A DNA stretch of 6,768 nucleotides from Thermoplasmata archaeon (GCA_021161135.1 JAGHBD010000174.1:1-6768); one strand, 5' to 3'; shown: positions 1 through 6,432, numbered from the stretch's first letter. Numbers and translations are program-made. Notes: generated from the sequence alone by a model not told the origin.

Positions 1-675
1 ACCATATACCATTATACCAGGATTACAATATTCAACAATATTCCACCTTACAGTAGTATTTTTACTACCAGAACTAATTTGGATTCCCCTATCGCGACAA
101 TTTGAAATTCTATTGAAAACAACTACATTTCCACATTTATTAATTTGTATACCTCCTCCAAAAGCGTAGCTTATGTTATTCCCAAAAATATAATTAAAAT
201 TGCCAACAACTTCTACTCCCCAGTATATCATTTTAGAGATATCATTATTTATTATTCTGTTATGATTAGCTTTCCAGATTCCTATACCAGCCCACCCATA
301 TCCATCTTTACCAACTATCTTCATATTTTTAACTGTACAGTTATCACTTTGTATGAATATTCCAAATTTCGTTCCTTCTTTTTCTACAGTTATCACCGGT
401 TTTCCTGTATCATTTCCCTTTCCTAATTCATGTGCTGTTCCTTCAATTGCAATGCTTTTATCAGATATTATTACTTCTTCATTATATGTTCCGCTATACA
501 CCAAAATTGTATCCCCATCCTTTGCATGATTTACTGCTTCCTGTATGCTTGTAAAATCTCCATCTCCTTCATCATCTACTGTTATAATTGTTTTTTTCTC
601 GATGCTATGTCCGGTCGGAATAATGCTAAATATTATTATCCAAAAAATTATAAGAAAGAGGATTTTATTTTTCAT
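1..675 (-). CDS. Secreted right-handed beta-helix (NosD/pectate-lyase-like) protein, 3' end cut by window edge
   Basis: Reading the minus strand from the ATG at 675 gives 225 codons without a stop to the window edge, so the C-terminus is missing. Residues 1-24 form a signal peptide (basic MKNK, then a long Ile/Phe/Leu core). Residues 33-65 match the opening strand-and-helix of extracellular beta-helix proteins (VDDEGDGDFTSIQEAV, DGDTILVYSGTY). From about residue 105, turns of 21-23 residues begin with Gly-Ile/Val pairs (G132, G153, G175, G197, G220) and are rich in Asn, typical of PbH1 parallel beta-helix coils. Such proteins bind or cleave polysaccharides or act as surface structures; the substrate cannot be told here, and no catalytic residues can be assigned. 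The start overlaps the stop of the upstream secreted protein by 11 nt, with only a weak GAGAG-type ribosome site, suggesting translational coupling. Family fold is fairly certain; function is not. Confidence 0.85.
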   Translation of the reverse strand, partial: MKNKILFLIIFWIIIFSIIPTGHSIEKKTIITVDDEGDGDFTSIQEAVNHAKDGDTILVYSGTYNEEVIISDKSIAIEGTAHELGKGNDTGKPVITVEKEGTKFGIFIQSDNCTVKNMKIVGKDGYGWAGIGIWKANHNRIINNDISKMIYWGVEVVGNFNYIFGNNISYAFGGGIQINKCGNVVVFNRISNCRDRGIQISSGSKNTTVRWNIVEYCNPGIMVYG

Positions 676-1531
676 TTTCTCTCAAGTAATTATAGTAATC
701 ATTTATTAAATTATCTTCTATCCAGAATTCATACCACTGATTATCGCCAGAAATAGAAATAACATTTTCTATTTCTGTCCAATTATATTCTTCGTTTATC
801 TTTTCATCTGTCGAAGCTGTACTGCTACTTGTATCTGTCCACATTTTTGAGTTATCTTTCCATCCCTCATCTTTATTCCATGGTCTATACTGATTTTCCC
901 ATGTATCTGCTTCCCATTTATTATACCATTTCCCTTTGTAGTAAAACCAATCTTGTCCGTTCCATTTATCTATTACTAACTGAATGTGTCCTAATGGGTT
1001 ATTTTCAAACTTTACATTAAAGTAAAATATAAAATCATTGTATCCTGACTTTAATACATATCTTTCACCATTCCATTCACTGTACCTTGCTTTTACGGCA
1101 GCTGCAAATAAAATTGCTTGCTGATGACAGAACAGATAAGTGGGAGGATCGTTATCATTTATTATAGTTTTCATGATGTCGTACAAACTTTTCTTATTCA
1201 TATCCAATTCTGATGGAGGATCATTAACACCGTTTTTCCATGCATCTCCACATAATTCCTGTACCCGATTATAAAAACTCCTCATACTACTGCATCCATC
1301 AAAATATATATTTAACCACCTGTAAATGGTCTTATGATTAATCTCTGCTCTTAATCCAATATCCAAACTTTCATCATTCGCATATTTAGCAACACTCCAC
1401 ATCCACCATATCAATTTTTTGTCATGCCAATAATGTGTTGCCAATGTTGTATTATCAGCTTTTACCTTCACAGGCATCATTGGCATGACAAACATTCCCA
1501 CAATTGCCAATACCAACAACACCTTTTTCAT
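665..1531 (-). CDS. Secreted Trp-rich protein, putative transglutaminase-like fold
   Basis: A 288-residue protein. The reading frame extends 18 codons further upstream to a TTG, but the ATG at 1531 is preferred: it starts a classic signal peptide (MKKVLLVLAI..., likely cleavage after VKVKA, residue 25) and has GGTGAG just upstream. The middle region resembles a transglutaminase-like cysteine domain: a candidate nucleophile C135 begins a helix with A139 (CHQQAILFAAAVKA), H182 starts a strand (GHIQLVI), and after NGQDWFYYKGKW a candidate D209 follows. This order and spacing fit the Cys-His-Asp triad, but I assign it by eye only. Two other cysteines (C80, C94) could form a disulfide. A Ser/Thr linker at 232-241 precedes an acidic tail. 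There is no C-terminal membrane anchor, so the protein is probably released or bound to the surface. Eighteen of 288 residues are Trp, which is exceptional. Coupled to the downstream beta-helix gene. The gene is certain; the family call is tentative. Confidence 0.72.
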   Translation of the reverse strand: MKKVLLVLAIVGMFVMPMMPVKVKADNTTLATHYWHDKKLIWWMWSVAKYANDESLDIGLRAEINHKTIYRWLNIYFDGCSSMRSFYNRVQELCGDAWKNGVNDPPSELDMNKKSLYDIMKTIINDNDPPTYLFCHQQAILFAAAVKARYSEWNGERYVLKSGYNDFIFYFNVKFENNPLGHIQLVIDKWNGQDWFYYKGKWYNKWEADTWENQYRPWNKDEGWKDNSKMWTDTSSSTASTDEKINEEYNWTEIENVISISGDNQWYEFWIEDNLINDYYNYLRENEK

Positions 1532-1534
1532 TCT

Positions 1535-1540
1535 CTCACC
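1535..1540 (-). promoter_or_regulatory. Ribosome binding site deciding the start of the Trp-rich secreted protein
   Basis: Minus-strand GGTGAG lies three bases before the ATG at 1531 and is complementary to the archaeal 16S 3' end. Together with the signal peptide it rules out the upstream TTG at 1585 as start. The same GGTGAGA stands before rtcB. Confidence 0.6.
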
Positions 1541-1560
1541 GATACTATAATTTTTTTTTG

Positions 1561-1570
1561 TCTTTATATT
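1561..1570 (-). promoter_or_regulatory. Possible TATA box for the Trp-rich/beta-helix gene pair
   Basis: Minus-strand AATATAAAGA is centred about 35 nt before the ATG at 1531, which would give a leader of roughly 10 nt, barely covering the GGTGAG. No clear BRE is visible upstream. This is a position-and-composition argument only. Confidence 0.35.
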
Positions 1571-1625
1571 GCTAACGGTAAGCAAAATTGTTCTATGAAA
1601 ACAATGCCTGCCTCCTACCTCCTGC

Positions 1626-1670
1626 TGCTGACAAGAAAAAATGAAAATGAAAGGAAGGGCTTGACAGCAT
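1626..1670 (-). repeat. Purine-rich direct repeat, copy A (3' of hicA)
   Basis: This element shares with copy B (2152-2190) a core that, read on the minus strand, is ATGCTGTCAAGCC(A)CTTCCTTTC. It is 22 nt here and 23 nt in copy B, identical except for the single inserted A. Similarity continues more loosely through the pyrimidine-rich part to a terminal CAGCA. In this copy the ends form an inverted repeat: TGCTGACAAG at 1626-1635 pairs at 9 of 10 positions with CTTGACAGCA at 1660-1669, around a 24-nt one-sided loop. The two copies bracket the hicBA genes in the same orientation. Confidence 0.75.
1636..1670 (-). terminator. Possible T-rich terminator after hicA
   Basis: On the minus strand, starting 20 nt after the hicA stop, the transcript runs into CTTCCTTTC and then ATTTTCATTTTTT, lying inside the loop of the copy A hairpin. 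Archaeal RNA polymerase stops at such T-rich tracts. It fits the position between hicA and the separately transcribed downstream genes. Confidence 0.4.
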
Positions 1671-1690
1671 ACCGCCTTTACTCTTTAATT

Positions 1691-1915
1691 TTACAAAAGC
1701 TGAATAAATTCTTCTATTGTTAAGCCGGCCTGCCTTATTATCGCCCTTAATGTTCCTTTTGCTATCTCCTTATGATCTGGTACAGTTATTCTTCTATGTG
1801 GTGGCTTTTCGTGTCTTAAAATAATATGACTCCCTGTCTGATGATCTATTTTATAACCTATCTTAGATAATGCCTTAACAACATCTTTTCCAGATAAAAT
1901 GGGCAATTTAGGCAT
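1691..1915 (-). CDS. hicA: HicA-family mRNA interferase toxin
   Basis: A 74-residue protein of the HicA (YcfA-like) family, full length for the family, with a small double-stranded-RNA-binding-like fold. The N-terminal helix carries SGKDVVKALSKIGYK. The GSHIILRH motif holds the presumed catalytic His (H30) of these translation-dependent ribonucleases. The C-terminal part (VPDHKEIAKGTLRAIIRQ, then GLTIEEF) is canonical. It is expected to cleave mRNA and halt growth when not bound by HicB. Its ATG overlaps the end of hicB by 8 nt, so the antitoxin is translated first and the toxin is coupled to it. The key residues are intact, so the toxin appears functional. Sequence-level identification is strong; activity in this host is inferred. 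Confidence 0.93.
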   Translation of the reverse strand: MPKLPILSGKDVVKALSKIGYKIDHQTGSHIILRHEKPPHRRITVPDHKEIAKGTLRAIIRQAGLTIEEFIQLL

Positions 1916-2120
1916 TTATCTCCACAATTTCTTCATCAATTGGTGGAGGAATTGGCTCATTATGTTTCTTTAAACTTTCTAGATATCCTGTAATTGCATC
2001 TCTAATATTCTCTAACGCTTCTTCTCTTGTTTTACCCTGAGAAATACAACCAGGCAAAGAGGGACATTCAGCTACAAACACGCCATCTTCATCTTGCTGA
2101 ATGATTACTCTAAATTTCAT
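1908..2120 (-). CDS. hicB: HicB-family antitoxin, short form without DNA-binding domain
   Basis: A 70-residue protein matching the HicB/UPF0150 partial RNase H-like fold: MKFRVIIQQDEDGVFVAECPSLPGCISQGKTREEAL, then the helix ENIRDAITGYLESL. The Pro-Gly-Cys turn and the helix are typical. It ends soon after a Pro-rich linker (EPIPPPIDEE), so the C-terminal helix-turn-helix or ribbon-helix-helix domain found in longer HicB proteins is absent. It should bind and block HicA, but is unlikely to repress its own promoter without another factor. It is the first gene of the pair; its start codon lies about 26 nt from the centre of a TATA box, so the mRNA is probably leaderless. There is no good ribosome site in front of the ATG, which agrees. 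Confidence 0.93.
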   Translation of the reverse strand: MKFRVIIQQDEDGVFVAECPSLPGCISQGKTREEALENIRDAITGYLESLKKHNEPIPPPIDEEIVEINA

Positions 2121-2137
2121 GATAAAAAGATGTATGC

Positions 2138-2150
2138 CTCTATTTATAAT
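2138..2150 (-). promoter_or_regulatory. TATA box for hicBA
   Basis: Minus-strand ATTATAAATA (2141-2150) is centred about 26 nt before the A of the hicB ATG, the normal archaeal TATA-to-start distance, so transcription probably begins at or next to the start codon. The preceding AGCAA may serve as part of a BRE. The first bases of this TATA box belong to the 11-bp repeat TATAAATAGAG, which recurs at 2193-2203. Confidence 0.6.
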
Positions 2151-2151
2151 T

Positions 2152-2190
2152 TGCTGGAAAAATAAAGGAAAGGAAGTGGCTTGACAGCAT
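2152..2190 (-). repeat. Purine-rich direct repeat, copy B (between propeller gene and hicB)
   Basis: This copy carries the 23-nt form of the core described for copy A (2168-2190) and the same TGCTG...CAGCA ends, here only 5 paired bases (2152-2156 with 2185-2189). It starts 4 nt after the stop codon of the propeller gene. On the minus strand its CTTTCCTTTATTTTTCC tract could also end transcription of the propeller gene. Confidence 0.75.
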
Positions 2191-2194
2191 TGCT

Positions 2195-3739
2195 CTATTT
2201 ATACAAGGAGGAGAAGGAAACAGGAGCGGGGAATGGATTTATTATGTACACTTCTATTTTATCTACTGCTGCAGCTCCTGCATTTCCATAACGGGCAGCT
2301 ACAGTTATTCTTCCCCATGAATTTAACCCAAATACTCTGCATTTCCATTCATATGGAGGGGAATAATCTATTTCTCTCGGCTTTTCATCAAAAACATAAT
2401 GGCTACCATAATAAAATTCAACTCTATCTATTTTTTCTGGCTCATCTACCTCAACAACTACAGTTATCCCTCCAATAATTAAAGTTTTGCTATATGCCAT
2501 TATTTCTCTATTAAAAATATAAAGATGGTTTTCTTTAGGCTTAATAATTTTTATTTTAGGCGGAACCTCATCATTACATTTTACAAGCCATCCATTGCCA
2601 TATCCCCATTCATGTTCTGTTTTTCCACATAATAAATAACCATCTTCCAAAACAATTATTCCCTCAAATTTATCTTCCCATCTCCCTCCGAAACTTTTAT
2701 TCCATACTTCATTTCCTTCCTTATCTACTTTCAAAAGCCATGCATCAAAATTTCCCACATTATAACTTTCTGTGAATCCTGCCAAAATATAACCATCATC
2801 AATAACTTCAAAATCTTTTATATAGTCATATTCTCCTCCACCATATACCTTTTTCCAAATTTCATTTCCTTCTTTATCCGTTTTTATTAAATATGCATAT
2901 GGTATTTCTCCTCTACCTAACAAGACATAGCCAGCTATTACATATCCATCTTCTTCTTCCTTAACATATGCATTCCATACATATCCTTTCCATCCGTAGC
3001 CTCGCCAACCATATGTTCTATTCCATATTTCATTTCCATTTTCATCAATTTTAATAAGCCACGCATCTGATACTCCATAAGTCGCATAAGATACTGTAAC
3101 ACCAGATATTAGATAGCCATCATCTATTTCTATTATACAATCCCCCGCCTCCGTATTATTGCCTCCAAAAGATTTATACCATATCATATCACCATTCTCA
3201 TCTATTTTTAAAAGAAGCACATCATCTACAATATCAACATTATTTTTAAATCCCGGTACACTCCCTACTATCAAATATCCTCCATCCTTTGCCTTTGTTA
3301 TTCCCCCAAGTACTCCGTCCTTGGTTCCATATGTTTTGTTCCATATTTCATTTCCATTCCTATCTACTTTTATTAGCCAAAAATCTTCATTATACAATCC
3401 TCCGTAAGAAAAGGTATATCCTCCTGCCAAATAGCCATCTTCTGTTTCCAAAACACACCATAGTCCATCTTCGTCTCTTCCTCCATAACATCTTTGCCAT
3501 ATCATGTTTCCATTTTCATCTACTTTCATAATCAACCCATTTCCTTCTCCCTGCTTCCAAAATGTTCCAACAATTACATCTCCTCTCTTTGTCGGCTCGA
3601 TGTCAAAGAAGTGCGACCCTTCATATTCCTTATTCCATTCTCCATTATTTTCGTTTTTAATAGTAGCTATTGACAATGAAAAGGATATTATCGCCACCAT
3701 GCAAATTGCAACTATAATTTTTTTCATTTTCTTTTTCAT
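2195..3739 (-). CDS. Secreted seven-repeat beta-propeller protein with C-terminal Ig-like domain
   Basis: A 514-residue protein with an N-terminal signal peptide (MKKKMKK, hydrophobic core to about residue 25). Residues 34-390 hold seven repeats of about 46-56 residues, each built on the pattern IW-N-K-x-Y/F-GG ... DGYLIAG ... DAWLIKVDENGNE. Repeat joints are near 80, 132, 186, 238, 294 and 345. Seven such repeats are expected to close a seven-bladed propeller of the PQQ-like type; no cofactor or catalytic residues are evident, so a binding role at the cell surface is likelier than an enzyme. Residues about 394-500 form an Ig-like domain (KIKIIKPKENHLYIFN, VDEPEKIDRVEFYYG, PPYEW, DKIEVYIIN) seen on many archaeal surface proteins. 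A short Pro/Ser tail ends the chain, with no membrane anchor. A second in-frame ATG at 3727 could be the true start and would give a shorter signal peptide. Ligand unknown. Confidence 0.85.
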   Translation of the reverse strand: MKKKMKKIIVAICMVAIISFSLSIATIKNENNGEWNKEYEGSHFFDIEPTKRGDVIVGTFWKQGEGNGLIMKVDENGNMIWQRCYGGRDEDGLWCVLETEDGYLAGGYTFSYGGLYNEDFWLIKVDRNGNEIWNKTYGTKDGVLGGITKAKDGGYLIVGSVPGFKNNVDIVDDVLLLKIDENGDMIWYKSFGGNNTEAGDCIIEIDDGYLISGVTVSYATYGVSDAWLIKIDENGNEIWNRTYGWRGYGWKGYVWNAYVKEEEDGYVIAGYVLLGRGEIPYAYLIKTDKEGNEIWKKVYGGGEYDYIKDFEVIDDGYILAGFTESYNVGNFDAWLLKVDKEGNEVWNKSFGGRWEDKFEGIIVLEDGYLLCGKTEHEWGYGNGWLVKCNDEVPPKIKIIKPKENHLYIFNREIMAYSKTLIIGGITVVVEVDEPEKIDRVEFYYGSHYVFDEKPREIDYSPPYEWKCRVFGLNSWGRITVAARYGNAGAAAVDKIEVYIINPFPAPVSFSSLYK

Positions 3740-3751
3740 AACTGTAATGCG

Positions 3752-3765
3752 CTTTTTAAAAATTT
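3752..3765 (-). promoter_or_regulatory. Possible TATA-like promoter of the propeller gene
   Basis: The minus strand reads CCCAAAATTTTTAAAAAGC; the AT-rich part is centred about 20 nt before the ATG at 3739 and about 32 nt before the in-frame ATG at 3727. Either start could therefore be leaderless or nearly so. The 82-nt gap after the DUF92 gene also makes a separate promoter reasonable. Confidence 0.35.
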
Positions 3766-3821
3766 TGGGAAAAGAAATATCGTGGTGGTTGTCAATTGCA
3801 ATTTCACCATGTTAAAACAGC

Positions 3822-4538
3822 TCATGCTATTGCCTCCACAGCGAGATATGCAATAAGGGCTGTTAGGGAGATGGATATCAAATTCACATCGCTGTTGGTT
3901 AAAATCGTATCCTCTCCATTCACCACCCCTTTATAGCCTCCCTGAAATGTTGCCCCTAAAATGGAATCGATATGGCAGCCTAAAAAGCCGAGAAAAGCGC
4001 ATAATATAACTTCCCATAAATCTATGCCAATGAGAAAATATGCTGAGAAGGAGATAATAAATGAGCCAAGTAAAGCAACTCCTTCTCCAAGCATGGAAAT
4101 TGCTCCATTCGTGCCCGGCTCAACTTTCTTTAAATTCGTTATGAGATAAGCATTATCGGATAACACCCCTAACTCAGATGCAAATGTATCCGCCATTGCC
4201 ACAGCAATCGAAGCCACAAAAGGTATAGCAAGATTATATTTGAGGGAGAGGGCAGCTATGGCGGCGGGAACTAAGCCATTTGCTATAACATTCCCAGCCT
4301 TTCTTGCTGCTCTTTCATGTAATCTTTTCCTTTTAATTTCCCTCCTATATTTTGTTGCTGCAGCACCTGCAAATAGAAAAATGAGGAGGAGAGAGAACCA
4401 TGCAATGCCCTTCGTGAATATTATTACTGCTCCGATTATTATTGCAAAAAATGTTCCGCTACTATCCAAAATTCGGTATTTAAGTGCAATTGCTGCAAAT
4501 ATTGCACATATTGCTGCCTTAATTGCTAATTCAATCAT
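3822..4538 (-). CDS. DUF92/TIGR00297-family integral membrane protein
   Basis: A 238-residue multi-pass membrane protein with about six to seven hydrophobic segments (near 3-20, 31-42, 46-61, 89-99, 103-117, 150-170, 176-190 and 220-236) and a strongly basic cytoplasmic loop at 63-80. The conserved motifs of the DUF92 family are all present: [10 protein letters not shown] (79-88), [10 protein letters not shown] (115-124), PGTNGAIS (141-148), [10 protein letters not shown] (191-200) and LTNSDVN (213-219). The plant member VTE6 phosphorylates phytyl phosphate to the diphosphate, so a polyprenyl-phosphate kinase role in archaeal isoprenoid lipid salvage is plausible but inferred. Its start overlaps the rtcB stop as ATGA, so translation is coupled. 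No strong terminator is visible after its stop, although an AATTGCAATT palindrome lies at 3794-3803. Family assignment is firm; substrate is open. Confidence 0.9.
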   Translation of the reverse strand: MIELAIKAAICAIFAAIALKYRILDSSGTFFAIIIGAVIIFTKGIAWFSLLLIFLFAGAAATKYRREIKRKRLHERAARKAGNVIANGLVPAAIAALSLKYNLAIPFVASIAVAMADTFASELGVLSDNAYLITNLKKVEPGTNGAISMLGEGVALLGSFIISFSAYFLIGIDLWEVILCAFLGFLGCHIDSILGATFQGGYKGVVNGEDTILTNSDVNLISISLTALIAYLAVEAIA

Positions 4539-5998
4539 CCTTTTACTACACCCAAAGGCACCATTCTCGCCACTTTCAATGAAAGTCCTGCTCCATGTGT
4601 TACATTAACTACTTGGCTTACGTCTTTATAAGCATCGGGGCTTTCCTCCGCCATTACTGTCCAGCTGGCTGGATGTGCATATATTCCCTTCATTTCGAGC
4701 TTCCTTGCTATTTCCCTTCCGCTCCATCTCCTCTTTGCCTCATGTCTTGACATCACTCTGCCTGCTCCATGACAGGTGGAGCCAAAAGCTTCTTCAGATT
4801 CATCTGTGCCCCTGAGCAAATAGCTTTCCGTACCCATGTCTCCAGGAATAAGCACTGGCTGCCCAACTTTCTGATATTTCTTGGGTATTTCTTTTCTACT
4901 TGGTCCAAATGAACGGGTTGCTCCCTTCCTATGAACATAAAGCAATCTTCTTTTTCCATCAACAATATGCTCCTCCACCTTTGCAATATTGTGACACACA
5001 TCATATACAATATGCATTCCCAGCTCCTCTGCACTTTGGCGGAGAACATTCTCAAAGGACTGGCGAACCCAATGCACAATCATCTGCCTGTTTGCCCACG
5101 CAAAGTTGGCAGCACAGGCCATTGCCTTGAAATAACTCTCACCCTCCTTGCTTTTTACAGGAGCACATGCAAGCTGACGGTCTGGAAGACTTATATTGTA
5201 TTTTCTAACTGCCTGCTCAAGCACTCTGAGATAATCGGAGCATATTTGATGACCACAACCTCTCGAGCCAGTATGAATCATGACAACAATCTGGTCTTTT
5301 TCTATACCATATACTTTTGCAACCTCTTCATCAAAAATTTCCGCAACTCTCTGAATTTCCAAGAAATGGTTTCCTGCTCCTAAGGAGCCTACCTGTGATT
5401 TTCCTCTTTCCTTTGCCTTTTCTGAAACATAGCTTGCATCCGCTATCTCCATGCATCCATTTTCCTCCAAATATTCTAAATCTTCCTCCCATCCATAGCC
5501 GTTTTCAACTGCCCATCTTGCCCCCATTTGCAGCACATCATCAAGTTGCGCCCTGTTGAGACGAACCCTTGCCTGGCTTCCTACGCCGGATGGCACATTT
5601 TTAAAAAGCTCATCAACGAGTTGCTTTATCTTTTCTTTATCCAAATCCCCTATTTTCAAATTTGTTCTCACAAGGCGGACGCCGCAATTTATGTCAAAGC
5701 CTACTCCTCCTGGCGAAATCACTCCCTCCTCTGCATCAGTCGCAGCTACCCCTCCTATTGGAAAGCCATAGCCCCAGTGTATGTCTGGCATGGCAAGAGA
5801 TTTTCCAACAATGCCGGGCAGCGTAGCCACATTTGCTGCCTGCTCTGGTGCATTATCTTTTCTTATTGCTGGTAGCATCTCATCACTTGCATATATCATT
5901 GCTGGCACTCTCATCCTTAAGTTGCCGTTGATTCCTCTATAACTCTGTGGTATTTCGTATCTATACTCCCCCACTTTCCTCAATGGTCCACTCCACAT
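4535..5998 (-). CDS. rtcB: tRNA-splicing RNA ligase RtcB
   Basis: A 487-residue GTP- and Mn2+-dependent ligase that joins 2',3'-cyclic phosphate (or 3'-phosphate) and 5'-OH RNA ends, chiefly tRNA exon halves. Length and sequence match archaeal RtcB (Pyrococcus horikoshii, about 481 residues) throughout. Metal-site residues are in place: D102 and C105 in [14 protein letters not shown]211 in [10 protein letters not shown]242 in [11 protein letters not shown] and H336 in [10 protein letters not shown]410 in [12 protein letters not shown] is the residue that takes [17 protein letters not shown] (70-83) and the C-terminal [12 protein letters not shown] are also typical. There is no intein, although several archaeal RtcB genes carry one. 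The start at 5998 has GGTGAG just upstream, sharing a base with the TAG stop of the archease gene 8 nt away. Cotranscribed with its activator archease and overlapping DUF92 downstream. Confidence 0.97.
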   Translation of the reverse strand: MWSGPLRKVGEYRYEIPQSYRGINGNLRMRVPAMIYASDEMLPAIRKDNAPEQAANVATLPGIVGKSLAMPDIHWGYGFPIGGVAATDAEEGVISPGGVGFDINCGVRLVRTNLKIGDLDKEKIKQLVDELFKNVPSGVGSQARVRLNRAQLDDVLQMGARWAVENGYGWEEDLEYLEENGCMEIADASYVSEKAKERGKSQVGSLGAGNHFLEIQRVAEIFDEEVAKVYGIEKDQIVVMIHTGSRGCGHQICSDYLRVLEQAVRKYNISLPDRQLACAPVKSKEGESYFKAMACAANFAWANRQMIVHWVRQSFENVLRQSAEELGMHIVYDVCHNIAKVEEHIVDGKRRLLYVHRKGATRSFGPSRKEIPKKYQKVGQPVLIPGDMGTESYLLRGTDESEEAFGSTCHGAGRVMSRHEAKRRWSGREIARKLEMKGIYAHPASWTVMAEESPDAYKDVSQVVNVTHGAGLSLKVARMVPLGVVKG

Positions 5999-6001
5999 TT
6001 T

Positions 6002-6007
6002 CTCACC
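6002..6007 (-). promoter_or_regulatory. Ribosome binding site of rtcB overlapping the archease stop codon
   Basis: Minus-strand GGTGAG begins at the last base of the archease TAG and ends three bases before the rtcB ATG. The arrangement favours reinitiation by ribosomes that have just finished archease. Confidence 0.65.
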
Positions 6008-6414
6008 TATATATCAAATAATACTTTAATGGTAACTCCTTTTTTATTTCTTTTTATCTCGAGCATGTGGTATGTAACTGCTTTTATTTCCACACCGTAT
6101 CCGTGTTTTTGCCTATCATATTTCTCGCCATATGCATAGCCAATGAGTTTGTCATTGATTTTTACATTAAATTTTCCAAATACAAGTCCTTCAACGTCAT
6201 GGATATAAAGCAATTCGTTTAGCCAGTCAACAAGCAGTATTTCCTCATCCCCTTCAAAAGGTATTTCCACCTTTCTTTCCACTTTACTTTCTATTTTGCT
6301 TCCATCAGTTATTATTGCAAACATTCCTTTTGCTGCCTCCTCAAATGCTTCTTCCAAAGTCGCTCCATGAGCTTCGATGCCAACATCGGCAGTATGTTCA
6401 ATGATTTTATACAT
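6007..6414 (-). CDS. Archease, activator of the RtcB ligase
   Basis: A 135-residue protein of the archease family, near the usual archaeal length of about 140. It starts with the signature [29 protein letters not shown] (residues 4-32) and contains [11 protein letters not shown] (60-70), GEKYD and [11 protein letters not shown] (108-118), with the conserved C-terminal DI (134-135). D10 and the C-terminal D134 are the likely calcium-binding acidic residues. Archease speeds guanylylation of RtcB, allows multiple turnovers and broadens nucleotide use; gene pairing with rtcB is a known arrangement. It is the first gene of the operon and probably has a leaderless mRNA, since a TATA box lies at the right distance and no ribosome site is seen before the ATG. 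Confidence 0.96.
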   Translation of the reverse strand: MYKIIEHTADVGIEAHGATLEEAFEEAAKGMFAIITDGSKIESKVERKVEIPFEGDEEILLVDWLNELLYIHDVEGLVFGKFNVKINDKLIGYAYGEKYDRQKHGYGVEIKAVTYHMLEIKRNKKGVTIKVLFDI

Positions 6415-6432
6415 GGTTGTTTAAAAAAGGCA

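Larger units (their letters stand above)
2138..2203 (-). repeat. 11-bp perfect direct repeats flanking repeat copy B
   Basis: TATAAATAGAG (minus strand) occurs at 2193-2203, spanning the stop codon of the propeller gene, and again at 2138-2148, inside the hicB promoter. The copies are 55 bp apart and bracket repeat copy B. They could be a target-site duplication, a tandem duplication or chance in AT-rich DNA. Confidence 0.5.

Noticed and set aside
145..756. Two plus-strand open frames of 93 and 108 codons
   Set aside because: They are opposite the beta-helix gene, have no recognisable motifs or start signals, and their Ile/Tyr/Ser/Cys-rich composition reflects the reverse of AT-rich coding DNA.
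940..1000. Choline-binding-like repeats in the Trp-rich protein (DWFYYKGKWYNKW)
   Set aside because: Only one loosely similar segment exists, and no tandem 20-residue repeats of that family are present.
1532..1585. N-terminal extension of the Trp-rich secreted protein to a TTG start
   Set aside because: The extension would place 18 polar residues before a perfect signal peptide and remove the role of the GGTGAG site; its codons overlap the probable promoter.
1661..1666. TTGACA in both repeat copies as a bacterial -35 box
   Set aside because: The genes indicate an archaeon, no -10 box follows at 16-18 nt, and the hexamer is simply part of the repeated core.
341..2467. Recurrent TACAGTTAT on the plus strand as a possible dispersed operator
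   Set aside because: On the coding strand it mostly reads ATAACTGTA, encoding Ile-Thr-Val in beta strands of several proteins; it is codon preference, not a site.
3794..3803. AATTGCAATT palindrome after the DUF92 gene as an operator or terminator
   Set aside because: It is a 10-bp AT-rich palindrome without a T-run after it, and could easily occur by chance.
4753..5079. 108-codon minus-strand frame inside rtcB
   Set aside because: It is an out-of-frame shadow of the intact rtcB gene.
4900..5875. Overlapping plus-strand frames of 71-150 codons opposite rtcB
   Set aside because: They lie antisense to a highly conserved gene and show no protein family features.
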